Counted from the stretch's first letter, positions 1 to 7,750 are shown. The stretch: DNA of 64,000 nucleotides from Rhizobium johnstonii 3841 (GCF_000009265.1 NC_008380.1:3725501-3789500), one strand, 5' to 3'. A program made the numbers and translations. Notes: generated by a model from the letters alone, not told the origin.

Positions 1-1
1 C

Positions 2-415
2 CTCGATCTTTTCAATGATCTGACGGCGGAGATGAACACGGCGCTGATCATGATCACCCACGATCTCGGCGTCGTCGCCGGCCTCGCCGACCGTGTCGCC
101 GTCATGTATGCCGGCCGCATCGTCGAGGAGGCGCCGGTCGATGAGCTCTTCGACAATCCGGCCCATCCCTATACCGCAGCGCTGCATGCCTCGATCCCGC
201 GGCCGGACCAGGATGTCGACGACCTCGTCGTCATCCCTGGGCGTCCGCCGAACCTGCAGCACCTGCCGAAGGGCTGCAATTTCTCGCCGCGCTGTTCCCA
301 GGTCCAGGACGATTGCATCGACCGCCCGCCATTGCTCGAAGTGCTGGCGCTGCATCACTGCGCCGCATGCTACCACCCCTTCCCGCGTCGCGAGGAACTG
401 CTGAACCATGGCTGA
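2..415 (+). CDS. Peptide ABC transporter ATP-binding protein, DppD/OppD type (5' end missing)
   Basis: This is the C-terminal part (about 137 residues) of an ATPase that powers import of di/oligopeptides across the inner membrane. The frame is open from the left edge of the window, so the start lies upstream. Visible signs are the switch region ending in THDLGVV (the H-loop), then YAGRIVE, and the C-terminal oligopeptide/dipeptide extension with HPYT and the cysteine-bearing GCNFSPRC segment typical of Opp/Dpp ATPases. The Walker A and Walker B motifs are outside the window. Its last 8 bases overlap the start of the next gene, which is the partner ATPase, so the two are translationally coupled. 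Substrate specificity cannot be read from the ATPase. Confidence 0.9.
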   Translation, partial: LDLFNDLTAEMNTALIMITHDLGVVAGLADRVAVMYAGRIVEEAPVDELFDNPAHPYTAALHASIPRPDQDVDDLVVIPGRPPNLQHLPKGCNFSPRCSQVQDDCIDRPPLLEVLALHHCAACYHPFPRREELLNHG

Positions 416-1394
416 ACGATCGCTTCTGAGGGTCGAGAACCTGACGACCCAATTCGAACTGCCGGCAAAAGGCCTCTTTAAGGCGCCGATCTTCCTCACC
501 GCCGTCAACAATGTCAGCTTCGACCTCAGCGAAGGCCGCACGCTCGGCATCGTCGGCGAATCCGGCTGCGGCAAGTCGACGCTCGGCCGCTCTATCCTGC
601 GGCTGTTGAAATCGCAGAAGGGCCGCATCCTCTGGCAGGGCCGCAACCTGCTCGACCTGTCGGATGAGGAAATGCGCGCCGCCCGCCGCGACATGCAGAT
701 CATCTTCCAGGATCCGATCGCCTCGCTCGATCCGCGCATGACGGTCGGCGACATCATCGCCGAGCCGCTCACCGTCTTCGAGCCTAAGCTATCGAGGGCC
801 GAGCGCACCGAACGCGTCCGCGAGATCATGACCGCCGTCGGCCTGGTGCCGGAGATGATCAACCGCTATCCGCACGAATTCTCCGGCGGCCAGGCGCAAC
901 GCATCGGCATTGCCCGCGCGGTCATCACCAAGCCGAAGCTCATCATCTGCGACGAGCCGGTTTCGGCCCTCGACGTCTCGATCCAGGGCCAGGTGATCAC
1001 GCTTCTGCGCAAGCTGCGCAAGGAATTCGGCCTGACGCTGATCTTCATCAGCCACGACCTCTCCGTCGTGCGCCTGATCTCCGACGATGTGCTGGTGCTC
1101 TATCTCGGCAGGGTGGTGGAAGCAGGCGATTGCGCCACCGTCTTCGATCATCCCGCCCATCCCTATACGCAGGCGCTCTTTTCCGCCGCGCCGATCCCGG
1201 ATCCGAAGCTTGCGCGCCTGCGCACCCGCATTCGCCTGCAGGGTGACCCGCCTTCGCCGCTTAACCCGCCGAAAGGCTGCGTCTTCTCACCGCGCTGCTG
1301 GAAGGCGACCGACATCTGTCGCACCGAAATGCCGCCGACCGAGGAGGTCCGCCCCGGCCAGAAGGCTGCCTGTTATCATATGGACAGGCCATGA
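408..1394 (+). CDS. Peptide ABC transporter ATP-binding protein, DppF/OppF type
   Basis: 328-residue second ATPase of a dipeptide/oligopeptide (possibly opine-like) importer; it hydrolyses ATP on the cytoplasmic face of the permease. Motifs in order: Walker A GESGCGKST near residue 52, Q-loop IFQDP near 103, signature SGGQAQR near 158, Walker B LIICDEP near 178, H-loop ISHDLS near 212, then the C-terminal HPYT and GCVFSPRC oligo_HPY extension. Length is normal for DppF. The ATG overlaps the stop of the preceding ATPase gene by 8 bases. The permease and binding-protein genes would lie upstream of the window. A sugar kinase follows on the same strand after 231 bases that include a mosaic repeat, so whether it belongs to the same operon is uncertain. 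Confidence 0.93.
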   Translation: MAERSLLRVENLTTQFELPAKGLFKAPIFLTAVNNVSFDLSEGRTLGIVGESGCGKSTLGRSILRLLKSQKGRILWQGRNLLDLSDEEMRAARRDMQIIFQDPIASLDPRMTVGDIIAEPLTVFEPKLSRAERTERVREIMTAVGLVPEMINRYPHEFSGGQAQRIGIARAVITKPKLIICDEPVSALDVSIQGQVITLLRKLRKEFGLTLIFISHDLSVVRLISDDVLVLYLGRVVEAGDCATVFDHPAHPYTQALFSAAPIPDPKLARLRTRIRLQGDPPSPLNPPKGCVFSPRCWKATDICRTEMPPTEEVRPGQKAACYHMDRP

Positions 1395-1511
1395 GCGGAA
1401 CGAAGGCCGCGCAAGCGGCGTTCACCTCGCCCGTGAAAGTGAGGGTTCCGTCTTCCTTATTATCGGCGCTTGCCACCTTCATGCTCTCCGCGTATCAGCG
1501 AATGAGGACCA

Positions 1512-1609
1512 GCGCATAACCCCGAAATCGGATTTGATTTTCGGGGTTATGCGCCAATTCAAAGTGATAGAGCGTCCTTAGCGCATCCTGTTGGACGCGC
1601 GGCGCTCTA
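1512..1609. repeat. RIME-like mosaic palindromic element, copy 1
   Basis: Two imperfect palindromes in tandem. The first (1512-1554) starts GCGCATAACCCCGAAA and ends TTTCGGGGTTATGCGC. The second (1568-1609) starts TAGAGCGTCC and ends GGCGCTCTA. The same two modules recur at 9974-10177, 16290-16390 and 32674-32778. They match the general description of Rhizobium-specific intergenic mosaic elements. The gap from 1395 to 1625 holds nothing else that I recognise. Confidence 0.8.
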
Positions 1610-1625
1610 GTGCCGGGAGGACAAG

Positions 1626-2546
1626 GTGAGCAGACGGTTTCTATCGATCGGTGAATGCATGGTGGAACTCTCGCAGGCAGGCGATGGTCTGCTGCGCAAA
1701 GGCTTCGCCGGCGATACCTTCAACACCGCCTGGTATGTCCGCGCCTGCCTTGGCCCCGACTGGTCGGTCGACTACTTCACCGCCCTCGGTGACGACGCTA
1801 TGTCGGACGAAATGGTGGCCTTTATCGACAAGGCAGGCATCGGCACCAGCCTCATTCGCCGCATCAGGGGCAGGACGCCGGGCCTCTACATGATCAACCT
1901 GAAGGACGGCGAACGCTCCTTCAGCTACTGGCGCGACAGCGCCGCCGCCCGCAGCCTGGCTGCCGATCCCGACCGCCTGCGCGAGGCGGTGGAGAGCGCT
2001 GAAGTCGTCTATTTCTCCGGCATCACGCTTGCCATACTGCCGCATGAGGATGCCGAAACGCTGCTTGCTGAAGTCCGTCGCGCCAAGGCCGCCGGCAAGC
2101 TCGTCGTCTTCGATCCGAACATCCGTCCGCGCCTCTGGTCGAGCTACGACATAATGCACACGACGATCAGCGAAGGCGCCCGCTCCTCCATGCTCGTCAT
2201 GCCGAGCTTCGACGACGAGGCCGCCCATTTCGGCGACGATTCCATCGAGGCGACGATCCACCGCTATCGCGCGCTGGGTGCCGTCCATATCGTCGTCAAG
2301 AACGGCGCGGAGGGTGTCACGCTGAATTTTGCCGGCGAGCAGACCTTCGTTCCGGCCGAAAAGGTGGAGAAGGTGGTCGACACGACCAGCGCCGGCGACA
2401 GCTTCAACGGCGCTTTTCTCGCACGATATCTCGAAGCCGGCGATGCACCTGCCGCCGCCCGCTTCGCAGCAAAGGTCGCTGCCCGCGTCGTCAGCGAACA
2501 TGGCGCATTGGTCGTAAGGGAAAAGCTTGGATTGGATGGCGGCTAA
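1626..2546 (+). CDS. kdgK: PfkB-family sugar kinase, probably 2-dehydro-3-deoxygluconokinase
   Basis: 306-residue ribokinase/PfkB-family kinase. By overall similarity it best fits KDG kinase, which phosphorylates 2-keto-3-deoxygluconate with ATP before aldolase cleavage in the Entner-Doudoroff/uronate route. N-terminal signs are SIGECMVELS and GFAGDTFNTAWY (substrate loop); the C-terminal PfkB signature DTTSAGDSFNGAF near residue 255 carries the catalytic Asp and anion-hole Gly. The start is GTG at 1626, supported by GGGAGG six bases upstream; no ATG gives a better N-terminus. Length is normal. The exact sugar is inferred from family resemblance; another ketose or deoxy-sugar is possible. Confidence 0.82.
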   Translation: MSRRFLSIGECMVELSQAGDGLLRKGFAGDTFNTAWYVRACLGPDWSVDYFTALGDDAMSDEMVAFIDKAGIGTSLIRRIRGRTPGLYMINLKDGERSFSYWRDSAAARSLAADPDRLREAVESAEVVYFSGITLAILPHEDAETLLAEVRRAKAAGKLVVFDPNIRPRLWSSYDIMHTTISEGARSSMLVMPSFDDEAAHFGDDSIEATIHRYRALGAVHIVVKNGAEGVTLNFAGEQTFVPAEKVEKVVDTTSAGDSFNGAFLARYLEAGDAPAAARFAAKVAARVVSEHGALVVREKLGLDGG

Positions 2547-2661
2547 AGCGGCGCGATCTTTCAGATTCGCTTAGCGAAACTGCCTTTGGGCCGCACATGC
2601 TGACGCAGGTTGCACACAATGTCCGGGCGCTCCGGTTTTGTCGGCATCGTTTGCCCGCTGC

Positions 2662-2777
2662 TAGAGCATGATGCCGAAAAGTGTGCGCGGTTTTCGGACG
2701 ACATCATGCTCTATTTCTTTGATCTAGATCAGGATTCAGATTTCATGCCGATCGGGCCTAAAATCATCCTGATCTAG
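2662..2777. repeat. Mosaic palindromic element, second type (orientation X-Y)
   Basis: Two palindromic modules. Module X (2662-2713) starts TAGAGCATGATGCCGAAAA and closes with CATCATGCTCTA. Module Y (about 2721-2777) has arms CTAGATCAGGAT and ATCCTGATCTAG around AGATTTCATGCCG. The same two modules occur in opposite order at 40637-40750. The element sits between the convergent ends of kdgK and gstI, where it may also act as a bidirectional terminator. Confidence 0.75.
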
Positions 2778-2783
2778 GGGAAA

Positions 2784-2975
2784 TCAGGACTTTGTCGGCC
2801 GATCAGCGTCGCGAACCGCCTCGTCATGGTACCAGCAACTGTCGAGCGCAGCATCGCAGACGTCTGCGGCCTCGCGCTCCATCAGCCTGGCGCGTTCGAA
2901 CCGGTTGGCGTTTCGTATCGCCTTAACGGGAAACTGGTAGATCGTTGCGGATTCACGATGGAAACCGGTGGGCAT
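2784..2975 (-). CDS. gstI: GstI, glutamine synthetase translational inhibitor (DUF2735-like small protein)
   Basis: 63-residue protein, divergent from glnII. In R. leguminosarum a 63-residue GstI encoded just upstream of and divergent from glnII is known to block translation of glnII mRNA. Size, position and orientation all match. The N-terminus (FHRESATIYQFPVKA) resembles small DUF2735-type proteins of Rhizobiales. The ATG at 2975 is preceded on the minus strand by GGAGG with 7 bases spacing. The 432 bases between the two start codons hold the nitrogen-control region. In the known system gstI and glnII respond oppositely to NtrC. No membrane segment or signal peptide is visible. The identification rests mainly on context and length. 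Confidence 0.85.
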   Translation of the reverse strand: MPTGFHRESATIYQFPVKAIRNANRFERARLMEREAADVCDAALDSCWYHDEAVRDADRPTKS

Positions 2976-3033
2976 CAGATCGCCTCCATTCAGTTCGGCG
3001 CATCAACATTTCAGGACCATCTACATAGCACAA

Positions 3034-3070
3034 TGCACATAGTTTATGCAAATTGCATAAAATAAGGGCA
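3034..3070. promoter_or_regulatory. Candidate tandem NtrC-binding sites in the gstI-glnII intergenic region
   Basis: Two adjacent 17-base dyads fit the NtrC pattern TGCAC-N7-GTGCA in their outer bases: TGCACATAGTTTATGCA at 3034-3050 and TGCATAAAATAAGGGCA at 3054-3070. Their centres are 20 bases apart. They lie about 250 bases upstream of the glnII sigma-54 promoter and just upstream of gstI, so they could activate glnII at a distance and repress gstI. The match is by eye. Confidence 0.5.
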
Positions 3071-3302
3071 ATGTTGCAATTGTAATCGGTCGGTATGCTG
3101 TCTCGGCTAAAAGCTTCCGATAATTTGTTTAACACTTCATCATTTCAGCCTAACGCCACAATTTTCATCCGGTTCCAGACGGGAAAAGTGCGTTTTCATG
3201 GGCGATACTGTCTATGAACGTTCAAAACAGCCTGATTTTCCAAAAGGGAAAAAATCGGCTGGCACGCTGATTCGCGATTTTTCTTTCGCACGGCGCCAAA
3301 AC

Positions 3303-3318
3303 TGGCACGCTACGTGCT
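3303..3318 (+). promoter_or_regulatory. Sigma-54 (-24/-12) promoter of glnII
   Basis: TGGCACGCTACGTGCT has the required GG (3304-3305), exactly ten bases, then GC (3316-3317), and matches the RpoN consensus TGGCACG-N4-TTGC well. Transcription would begin near 3329, leaving a leader of about 80 bases before the glnII ATG at 3408. That leader is the expected target of GstI-mediated translational inhibition. Confidence 0.85.
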
Positions 3319-3407
3319 TTTAAAGCGTCATCCCTGGCGGTCGGATGCGCTTGCGCGCCGAGATCACCTCCGGATTTGCTCACCTTCGTAGCATTGAGAG
3401 AGTCACG

Positions 3408-4448
3408 ATGACAAAATATAAGCTCGAGTATATTTGGCTCGATGGGTACACTCCGGTACCGAACCTGCGTGGCAAGACGCAGATCAAGGAATTCGACGTA
3501 TTCCCGACGCTGGAACAGCTTCCGCTCTGGGGCTTTGACGGATCCTCGACGCAGCAGGCTGAAGGCCGCAGCTCCGATTGCGTGCTGAAGCCGGTCGCCA
3601 TCTATCCCGACCCGGCCCGTACCAACGGCGCTCTCGTCATGTGCGAAGTCATGATGCCGGATGGCGTCACGCCGCACGCATCGAATGCCCGCGCCACCAT
3701 CCTCGACGACGAAGATGCATGGTTCGGCTTCGAGCAGGAATATTTCTTTTACCAGAACGGCCGTCCGCTCGGCTTCCCTGAGCAGGGCTACCCCGCTCCG
3801 CAGGGCCCGTACTACACCGGCGTCGGCTATTCGAACGTCGGCGACGTTGCCCGCGAAATCGTCGAAGAGCACCTCGATCTCTGCCTCGCTGCCGGCATCA
3901 ATCACGAAGGCATCAATGCCGAAGTGGCCAAGGGCCAGTGGGAATTCCAGATTTTCGGCAAGGGCTCCAAGAAAGCCGCCGACCAGATCTGGATGGCACG
4001 CTACCTCTTGCAGCGCCTGACCGAAAAGTACGGGATCGACATCGAGTATCACTGCAAGCCGCTCGGCGACACCGACTGGAACGGCTCGGGCATGCATTGC
4101 AACTTCTCGACCAAGTACATGCGCGAAGTCGGCGGCAAGGCCTATTTCGAAGCGCTGATGGCGCAGTTCGACAAGAACCTGATGGACCACATCGACGTCT
4201 ACGGTCCTGACAACGACAAGCGCCTGACCGGCAAGCACGAGACGGCTCCGTGGAACAAGTTCTCCTACGGCGTTGCCGACCGTGGTGCCTCGATCCGCGT
4301 GCCGCACTCCTTCGTCAAGAACGACTACAAGGGTTATCTGGAAGATCGCCGCCCGAATTCGCAGGGCTGCCCCTACCAGATCGCTTCGCAGGTTCTGAAG
4401 ACGATCTCGGAAGTTCCGACCGCAAGCTCGGCTTCCGCTGCAGCTTGA
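3408..4448 (+). CDS. glnII: Glutamine synthetase II (eukaryote-type GSII)
   Basis: 346-residue type II glutamine synthetase, an ATP-dependent ammonia-assimilating enzyme found in rhizobia beside the usual GSI. Typical GSII segments are YIWLDGYTPVPNLRGKT at the N-terminus, WGFDGSSTQQAEGRSSD, the metal-site FGFEQEYFF, GPYYTGVG, WEFQIF, GSGMHCNFST (ATP/glutamate site) and RGASIRVP. The frame extends upstream to 3345, but ATG 3408 with GAGAGAG before it gives the normal GSII N-terminus. Expression should depend on RpoN and NtrC through the promoter at 3303-3318, with post-transcriptional control by GstI. A strong terminator follows at 4459-4497, so it is monocistronic. Confidence 0.97.
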   Translation: MTKYKLEYIWLDGYTPVPNLRGKTQIKEFDVFPTLEQLPLWGFDGSSTQQAEGRSSDCVLKPVAIYPDPARTNGALVMCEVMMPDGVTPHASNARATILDDEDAWFGFEQEYFFYQNGRPLGFPEQGYPAPQGPYYTGVGYSNVGDVAREIVEEHLDLCLAAGINHEGINAEVAKGQWEFQIFGKGSKKAADQIWMARYLLQRLTEKYGIDIEYHCKPLGDTDWNGSGMHCNFSTKYMREVGGKAYFEALMAQFDKNLMDHIDVYGPDNDKRLTGKHETAPWNKFSYGVADRGASIRVPHSFVKNDYKGYLEDRRPNSQGCPYQIASQVLKTISEVPTASSASAAA

Positions 4449-4458
4449 CCTCCCAGGC

Positions 4459-4497
4459 GGCGCCGGTCCACGACCGGCGCCGTGACTTTCTTCTTTC
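4459..4497 (+). terminator. Rho-independent terminator of glnII
   Basis: Perfect 10-bp stem GGCGCCGGTC / GACCGGCGCC (4459-4468 and 4472-4481) with a 3-base CAC loop, followed by the pyrimidine-rich tail TTTCTTCTTTC (4487-4497), starting 10 bases after the glnII stop codon. Confidence 0.85.
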
Positions 4498-4579
4498 AAA
4501 TGAAAAACAACCGCCGCCAGCCGCCGACATAATCGGGGCGATCAGACCGGCGAAAGCCCTGCAATCCTCGCAATATGGG

Positions 4580-4597
4580 CTGTAATATTTCCATCAT
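4580..4597 (+). promoter_or_regulatory. Candidate PHO box upstream of the GT4 glycosyltransferase
   Basis: CTGTAATATTTCCATCAT matches 13 of 18 positions of the PhoB consensus CTGTCATAAATCTGTCAT and keeps the 11-base direct-repeat spacing. It lies 100 bases before the chosen start of the downstream glycosyltransferase gene. This suggests induction by phosphate starvation; it was found by eye only. Confidence 0.45.
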
Positions 4598-4696
4598 GGT
4601 CATGCCTCAAAATAGAGAAGCGGGAATCGCCGTTCCGGAACCCCGCTGAGGGGTTGAGCGTTGGCATATCACTGCGACGCGGATGGAAATCGTGAC

Positions 4697-5881
4697 ATGC
4701 TGCAACGTCCGGCAAACACTTATAGCGGCGAGAGCTGGGCCAATGCCGCAGCCGCCGGGAACCTGCCTGAGAGGCTGGTGATTGTCACCGATGCCTGGCA
4801 CCCACAGGTCAACGGCGTCGTGCGCTCGATCGAGAACACCAACCGCGAACTGGCGAAGATGGGCGTCGAGGTTTCGATGGTGACGCCGGAGCGCTTCAAC
4901 AGCATCCCCTGCCCGACCTATCCTGAGATCCGCCTGTCGATCGCCAATTACCGCCGCATCGCCCGCGAGATCGAAAAGCACAATCCGTCCTACGTGCATA
5001 TTGCCACCGAAGGTCCGCTGGGGCTGACCGCCCGCCGCTGGTGCCTGAGAAACCGCATGCCGTTTTCGACGAGTTACCACACCCGCTTCCCGGAATACGT
5101 TTCCGCGCGCCTGCCGATACCGAAGAGCTGGCTCTACTCCTTCGTTCGCTGGTTCCACAATGGCGGCGCCGGCTGTATGGTGGCGACGCCGAGCCTTGCC
5201 CGCGAACTGTCAGAAAAGGGCATCCGCAACCTCATGCCCTGGAGCCGCGGCATCGACGCCACGCAGTTCCGTCCGATGGAGCTCGAGGAAAACCCGTTCG
5301 GCTTGGCTCGCCCGATCTTCATGACCGTCGGCCGCGTGGCGCTGGAAAAGAACCTGCCGGCATTCCTCGATCTCGATCTGCCGGGTTCCAAGGTCGTCGT
5401 CGGCGATGGTCCGGCGCGTGCCGAGCTTGAAAAGCAATATCCCGACGTCTTCTTCGCCGGCGTGCAGTTCGGCGAGGATCTGGCGAAAACCTACGCCCAG
5501 GCCGATGTCTTCGTCTTTCCCTCGCTCACCGACACCTTTGGCAACACCATCCTCGAAGCACTGGCATCGGGCGTGCCGGTCGCAGCCTATCCGGTCACCG
5601 GCCCGCTCGACATCATCGGCGAGGATGGCGAGGTCGGGGCGCTCGACCAGAACCTGCAGGCCGCCTGCCTTGCCGCCCTCTCCGCCTCGCGCGGCAAGGC
5701 GCGTGACCTCGCCATGCAATATTCCTGGGAAGCGGCGACGCTGCAGTTCATCAACAATATCCGCGCCGCCAACGGCGTCATCACACCGAAATGGAAGAAG
5801 GCCTGGCAGTTTGCCACCAAGTCGCTTCCAAGAAGCAGAAAGCCCGGCGAAACCGCCGGGCCTCTCCCGTCCGCAGACTGA
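4697..5881 (+). CDS. GT4-family glycosyltransferase, possible phosphate-stress glycolipid synthase
   Basis: About 394-residue GT-B fold glycosyltransferase of family 4. The N-terminal domain has VTDAWHPQVNGVVRSIENT, typical of GDP-mannose-dependent and diacylglycerol glycosyltransferases; GVDAT-like RGIDATQF, TVGRVALEKNL near the domain junction, VVGDGPAR, and the nucleotide-sugar motif FPSLTDTFGNTILEALASG (EX7E-like) follow. Related rhizobial and Agrobacterium enzymes glycosylate diacylglycerol (glucosyl or glucuronosyl) during phosphate limitation. The candidate PHO box upstream fits that role, but donor and acceptor are inferred. A TTG at 4661 is an alternative start; ATG 4697 is chosen because the conserved domain begins about 20 residues later. 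No clear ribosome site decides it. Confidence 0.8.
   Translation: MLQRPANTYSGESWANAAAAGNLPERLVIVTDAWHPQVNGVVRSIENTNRELAKMGVEVSMVTPERFNSIPCPTYPEIRLSIANYRRIAREIEKHNPSYVHIATEGPLGLTARRWCLRNRMPFSTSYHTRFPEYVSARLPIPKSWLYSFVRWFHNGGAGCMVATPSLARELSEKGIRNLMPWSRGIDATQFRPMELEENPFGLARPIFMTVGRVALEKNLPAFLDLDLPGSKVVVGDGPARAELEKQYPDVFFAGVQFGEDLAKTYAQADVFVFPSLTDTFGNTILEALASGVPVAAYPVTGPLDIIGEDGEVGALDQNLQAACLAALSASRGKARDLAMQYSWEAATLQFINNIRAANGVITPKWKKAWQFATKSLPRSRKPGETAGPLPSAD
5829..5861 (-). terminator. Terminator for the minus-strand esterase, overlapping the 3' end of the glycosyltransferase gene
   Basis: Stem GCCCGGC (5842-5848) / GCCGGGC (5855-5861) with a 6-base loop. Read on the minus strand it is followed by TTTCTGCTTCTT (5840-5829). 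It lies inside the last codons of the convergent plus-strand glycosyltransferase gene, 26 bases beyond the esterase stop. Confidence 0.55.
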
Positions 5882-5887
5882 TTGGTT

Positions 5888-6901
5888 TTACTTGTGAAGC
5901 GCGCTGCGAAGCGTGTCGTTCGCGACCGCAATCGCACTGCGCGCCGCAGGCGTTTCGGCAATGGCGTTCAGCAGCACGAAGTCGTGGATCGTGCCGTTAT
6001 AGCGCATCGACGTGACGCGGACACCGGCCTGGCTGAGCTTGCGGGCATAGGCCTCACCCTCATCGCGCAGCACGTCGTTCTCGTCAACGATGACCAGCGC
6101 CGGCGGCAGCCCGTTCAACTGCTCCAGCGACGCCTGCAGCGGTGAGGCCGTCGGCTCCTTGCGCTTGGCTTCATCGGGCAGATAGGCGTTCCAGAACCAC
6201 TTCATCGCTTCCTTCGTCAACCACGGGCCATTAGCGAACTCATTGTAGGAACCATTGTCGAAATTGGCGTCGGTGACGGGGTAGAACAGCACCTGCTGGT
6301 CGATGGCAGGACCGCCGCGCTCCTTGGCGAGCAGCGTCACCACCGCCGCCATGTTGCCGCCGACGCTATCGCCTGCGACAGCGAGCCTGGAGGCATCGAC
6401 CTTGAACTCCTTGGCATGTTCAGCGACATATTTGGTCGCGGCATAGGCCTGCTCGATGGCGACGGGATAACGGGCTTCGGGCGAGCGCTCATAGTCGACG
6501 AAGACGACGGCGGCATCGGCGCCGTTGGCGATCTCGCGCACCAGCCGGTCATGTGTGTCCGCATCGCCCAGCACCCAGCCGCCGCCATGGAAATAGAGAA
6601 TGACCGGCAGCGTGCCCTTGGCATGTTCCGGACGGACGATGCGCAGCTTGATGCTGCCTGTCGGGCCAGCCTTGATGACCCTGTCCTCTTCCTTGGCGGC
6701 AAGCTTCTTCACGTCGCCCTTCTGCGCGCCCGCCAGAACATTGCGGGCATCGGCCGGCGACAGCGTGTAGATCGGCTTGCCGCCGGCAAGCCCGTCGATG
6801 AATTTCTGCGTTGTCGGTTCGAGTACCGGTTCGGCAAGCGCGCCGACGGCGGAAGCTGCGAGCAGTGCTGCTGCGGAAACGGTGGTCTTGATGGTCGACA
6901 T
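5888..6901 (-). CDS. Secreted alpha/beta hydrolase, HSL/family IV esterase
   Basis: 337-residue esterase/lipase of the hormone-sensitive-lipase group. A clear Sec signal peptide is present (MSTIKTTVSAAALLAASAVGALA, about 23 residues, given here by its ends: starts MSTIK, ends GALA). The oxyanion-hole motif HGGGWVLGD lies near residue 105, the nucleophile GDSVGGN near 178 (Ser within GxSxG-like DSVGG), then an Asp in DENDVLRDEG and the catalytic His in GTIHDFV near 310. It probably acts on small ester substrates in the periplasm or outside the cell. It is divergent from an OhrR-like MarR regulator with 161 bases between the starts and shared direct repeats, which suggests direct control by that regulator. 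Confidence 0.87.
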   Translation of the reverse strand: MSTIKTTVSAAALLAASAVGALAEPVLEPTTQKFIDGLAGGKPIYTLSPADARNVLAGAQKGDVKKLAAKEEDRVIKAGPTGSIKLRIVRPEHAKGTLPVILYFHGGGWVLGDADTHDRLVREIANGADAAVVFVDYERSPEARYPVAIEQAYAATKYVAEHAKEFKVDASRLAVAGDSVGGNMAAVVTLLAKERGGPAIDQQVLFYPVTDANFDNGSYNEFANGPWLTKEAMKWFWNAYLPDEAKRKEPTASPLQASLEQLNGLPPALVIVDENDVLRDEGEAYARKLSQAGVRVTSMRYNGTIHDFVLLNAIAETPAARSAIAVANDTLRSALHK

Positions 6902-6956
6902 TGTCTTGTCCTCTCGGGTTCGATGTTCGTCCTGAACACCGGCTTTATATCGCGCG

Positions 6957-7040
6957 CGATTGTTTATTGAGCAATTTAAATTTGCGCATGGCAGCTATGC
7001 ATAAAAATCGCTTACGATTATTTATTGCACGATATAAATT
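6957..7040. promoter_or_regulatory. Two 26-base direct repeats, candidate operators of the OhrR-like regulator
   Basis: The segments 6957-6982 and 7015-7040 match at 21 of 26 positions; both read CGATT-x-TTTATTG-xx-C-x-AT-x-TAAATT. The repeats are 58 bases apart, one beside each of the divergent genes. The pattern includes the short dyad ATTGAGCAAT. They look like paired binding sites for the adjacent MarR-type protein, but binding is inferred. Confidence 0.55.
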
Positions 7041-7062
7041 CCATCAGTTCTGGAGAAACCCC

Positions 7063-7500
7063 ATGCAGGATCAGCTAAAGCTCGACAATTTCATCTGCTT
7101 CGCCGTCTATACGGCAAGCCACGCACTGAACCGCGTCTACAAGCCGCTGCTCGATACGTTGGGTCTCACCTATCCGCAATATCTGGCGATGGTGTCTCTC
7201 TGGGAGCAGGACGGCCAGACCGTCGGTGGCCTCGGCGAAAAGCTCTTCCTGGAATCGAGCACGCTGACCCCTCTGCTCAAACGCCTGGAAACCGCTGGTT
7301 ATGTCAGACGCGAACGCAGCCGGGAGGACGAACGCGTCGTCGTCATCCGCTTGAGCGAAGAAGGTATTCGCCTGAAGGAAAAGGCGATCGGCATCCCGGG
7401 TTGCATCGCCGCTGCCAGCGGTCGCGATGCAGTCGACCTCACCCGCCTCCAGGCCGAGATCGTGGCGCTGCGTGAGGCGCTGAACAAAAGCGTGGCTTAG
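7063..7500 (+). CDS. MarR-family regulator, OhrR-like (two-cysteine type)
   Basis: 145-residue winged-helix repressor. The N-terminal LDNFICFAVYTASHALNR is characteristic of OhrR, which senses organic hydroperoxides through a conserved cysteine; here that residue is Cys12. A second cysteine, Cys114 (GIPGC), sits where two-Cys OhrR proteins have their resolving cysteine. The wing/HTH region has GEKLFLESSTLTPLLKRLE and RSREDERVV. ATG 7063 is chosen over the upstream in-frame GTG because GGAG is placed 7 bases before it and the family N-terminus starts there. The usual partner Ohr peroxidase is not adjacent; instead a secreted esterase is divergently encoded, and both probably share the repeats at 6957-7040. 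Confidence 0.88.
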   Translation: MQDQLKLDNFICFAVYTASHALNRVYKPLLDTLGLTYPQYLAMVSLWEQDGQTVGGLGEKLFLESSTLTPLLKRLETAGYVRRERSREDERVVVIRLSEEGIRLKEKAIGIPGCIAAASGRDAVDLTRLQAEIVALREALNKSVA

Positions 7501-7532
7501 ATTGCCGGATAGCTATCACAGTGCCTGTGATA

Positions 7533-7704
7533 CCCCCCTCTGCCCTGCCGGGCATCTGCCCCACAGATGCGGAGATCAGATGGACGTTACGGCTTCCCCA
7601 AACAATTACCGTTTGGCGATCAGAACATCGATAGAGAGGGTTGAGTGTTCGCCTCCTGCCGATCTCCCCCTTGTGGGGGAGATGCCCAGCAGGGCAGAGG
7701 GGTG
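7533..7704. repeat. Inverted-repeat element, family A, copy 1
   Basis: About 170 bases with imperfect terminal inverted repeats: CCCCTCTGCCCTGCCGGGCAT at the left and ATGCCCAGCAGGGCAGAGGGG at the right, each followed inward by a short CT/AG-rich palindrome (GATCTCCCCC...GGGGGAGAT near the right end). The same family occurs at 29467-29661. It is the main content of the 250-base gap between the MarR gene and der; no coding is visible. Confidence 0.75.
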
Positions 7705-7750
7705 GCTCCACGACGCGCGCAATGACCCACCAATCAGCGCAAGCCCCAGC

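Noticed and set aside
3260..3275. Second TGGCACG sequence as a sigma-54 promoter
   Set aside because: The GG is followed ten bases later by CG rather than GC, so the -12 element is missing; the site at 3303-3318 is correct.
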